This document shows, in pieces, positions 63,501 to 64,000 of a stretch of DNA of 64,000 nucleotides. Source of the DNA: Pterobdella sp. o SKG-2022 (lineage: Eukaryota > Annelida > Clitellata > Hirudinida > Piscicolidae); the NCBI GenBank assembly GCA_964035795.1, contig OZ038321.1, positions 20,256,758 through 20,320,757 of the forward strand. Direction: 5' to 3'. The notes beneath the pieces are model-generated. The model ran no database searches. It saw nothing but the letters and a program-made list of their open reading frames with translations, and was not told the origin of the DNA. Both the position numbers and the translations under genes were made by a program. The number at the start of each line of letters is the position of its first letter. The first letter of the stretch is position 1.

Positions 63501-63893
63501 CCCGAAAAAGAAAAAACTTTTCTATATGTTTTTCATGGTTATAATTTATTAAAGAACATCACTATCTTTATTGCTAAGTTACTATAATTATACTATTTAA
63601 ATACTTTAAGTTTAATCTATAAAGTCAATTATTTTCAAACTCATCCCAATTATCTACATTGACCTTAACACACCCTGCCCTCAAACGCATCCACAAACCT
63701 GCTCATCGGCACCTCCCTCATTCTTTTTGGCCACGATTTTGATAACAAGTTCAAAGATAAAAAAGAGAATAATCGAAGCAAAAGACACCACTCCTACCCA
63801 CAAAGCATTCTTCGACAGCTGAGTGACATAGCTGTGGTTGATAGTAGGTATTTCATGTTCATCATGCTCCCCGTGCTCATGGGGCACCATGGC
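60562..63893 (-). CDS. SLC39A: ZIP zinc transporter, LIV-1 subfamily (SLC39A), 3' part
   Basis: Membrane transporter that brings Zn2+ (often Fe2+ or Mn2+) into the cytoplasm. Exons in gene order: 63893-63699, 63460-63412, 62980-62867, 61701-61621, 61123-60933, 60774-60562 (TGA); phases agree, 280 residues in the window. The first visible exon has a His-rich loop ([14 protein letters not shown]) and then TM3. The third holds the TM4 metal site [15 protein letters not shown], and the fourth the TM5 site HELPHELG, completed to GDFA across the junction. TM6-TM8 follow ([46 protein letters not shown]). HELPHELGD marks the LIV-1 group; I cannot name the member without the N-terminus, which lies off the right edge. 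The His-rich loop is probably a zinc-sensing or turnover element. Confidence 0.93.
61329..61505 (+). mobile_element. tRNA-derived SINE (copy 2)
   Basis: The head has tatagctaagtagttgag (A-box-like) and gggttcgatcccgcgtggg (B box), then ccgacaattag. The tail has ttgtagcaagcgctttgatc and ataaataccgcattacatta. It lies in the ZIP intron between exons 61621-61701 and 60933-61123, antisense to that gene. Confidence 0.9.
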
Positions 63894-64000
63894 CTGTTAG
63901 TTCAAATTTGAGTCAACCTAATAATGCTCATAATCATAGCTGTTTTTTTTTTATTATTATTATTAATATTATTACTATCCTTTTTGTTTGCTGTGTCTTC

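Overview
This is a eukaryotic nuclear window: AT-rich (roughly 70%), with intron-rich genes, GT-AG splice sites, microsatellites, LINEs and tRNA-derived SINEs. All seven genes are animal genes, so the source is a metazoan, very probably a marine or aquatic invertebrate. I cannot name the phylum. I assembled exons by eye from splice consensus, reading phase and family resemblance. Exon junctions are phase-consistent throughout, but no transcript evidence was available.

Layout, left to right: (1) 1.9-3.75 kb, +, 3' part of an LHX2/LHX9/apterous-type LIM-homeobox gene, its first LIM domain lying off the left edge and one intron carrying a 200-N gap. (2) 4.4-12.4 kb, +, complete STIM (ER calcium sensor), 17 exons, about 805 aa. 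(3) 17.7-32.1 kb, +, complete CRMP (dihydropyrimidinase-like), 16 exons, about 579 aa; its 8.8-kb second intron is a retroelement nest. (4) 49.8-35.9 kb, -, complete RICTOR (mTORC2 scaffold), 32 exons, about 1537 aa. (5) 50.3-53.0 kb, +, complete TMEM222, divergent from RICTOR across 512 bp. (6) 55.4-59.0 kb, +, complete MTCH2 (outer mitochondrial membrane), 10 exons, about 301 aa. (7) 63.9-60.6 kb, -, 3' part of a LIV-1-type ZIP zinc transporter (SLC39A), convergent with MTCH2.

The genes are not one pathway; they are an ordinary dense stretch of conserved animal genes. Between and inside them lie a CR1/L2-like LINE with nearly open frames, older LINE remnants, two adjacent copies of an RTE-like element, a jockey-like remnant, a Penelope-type GIY-YIG remnant inside a foldback element, two SINE copies whose tail resembles a local LINE tail, and many near-perfect hairpin (MITE-like) elements, including a loop-free 200-bp palindrome.

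Points most worth a second look: (CA)n microsatellites that directly abut splice acceptors in STIM and CRMP; an acidic, low-complexity exon inside STIM coiled-coil 1; the CRMP protein that has lost most metal ligands of its enzyme ancestor; the RICTOR zinc site kept next to an Asn-rich expansion; and the hairpin families. I saw no CRISPR array, no operon and no clearly new multi-gene system.
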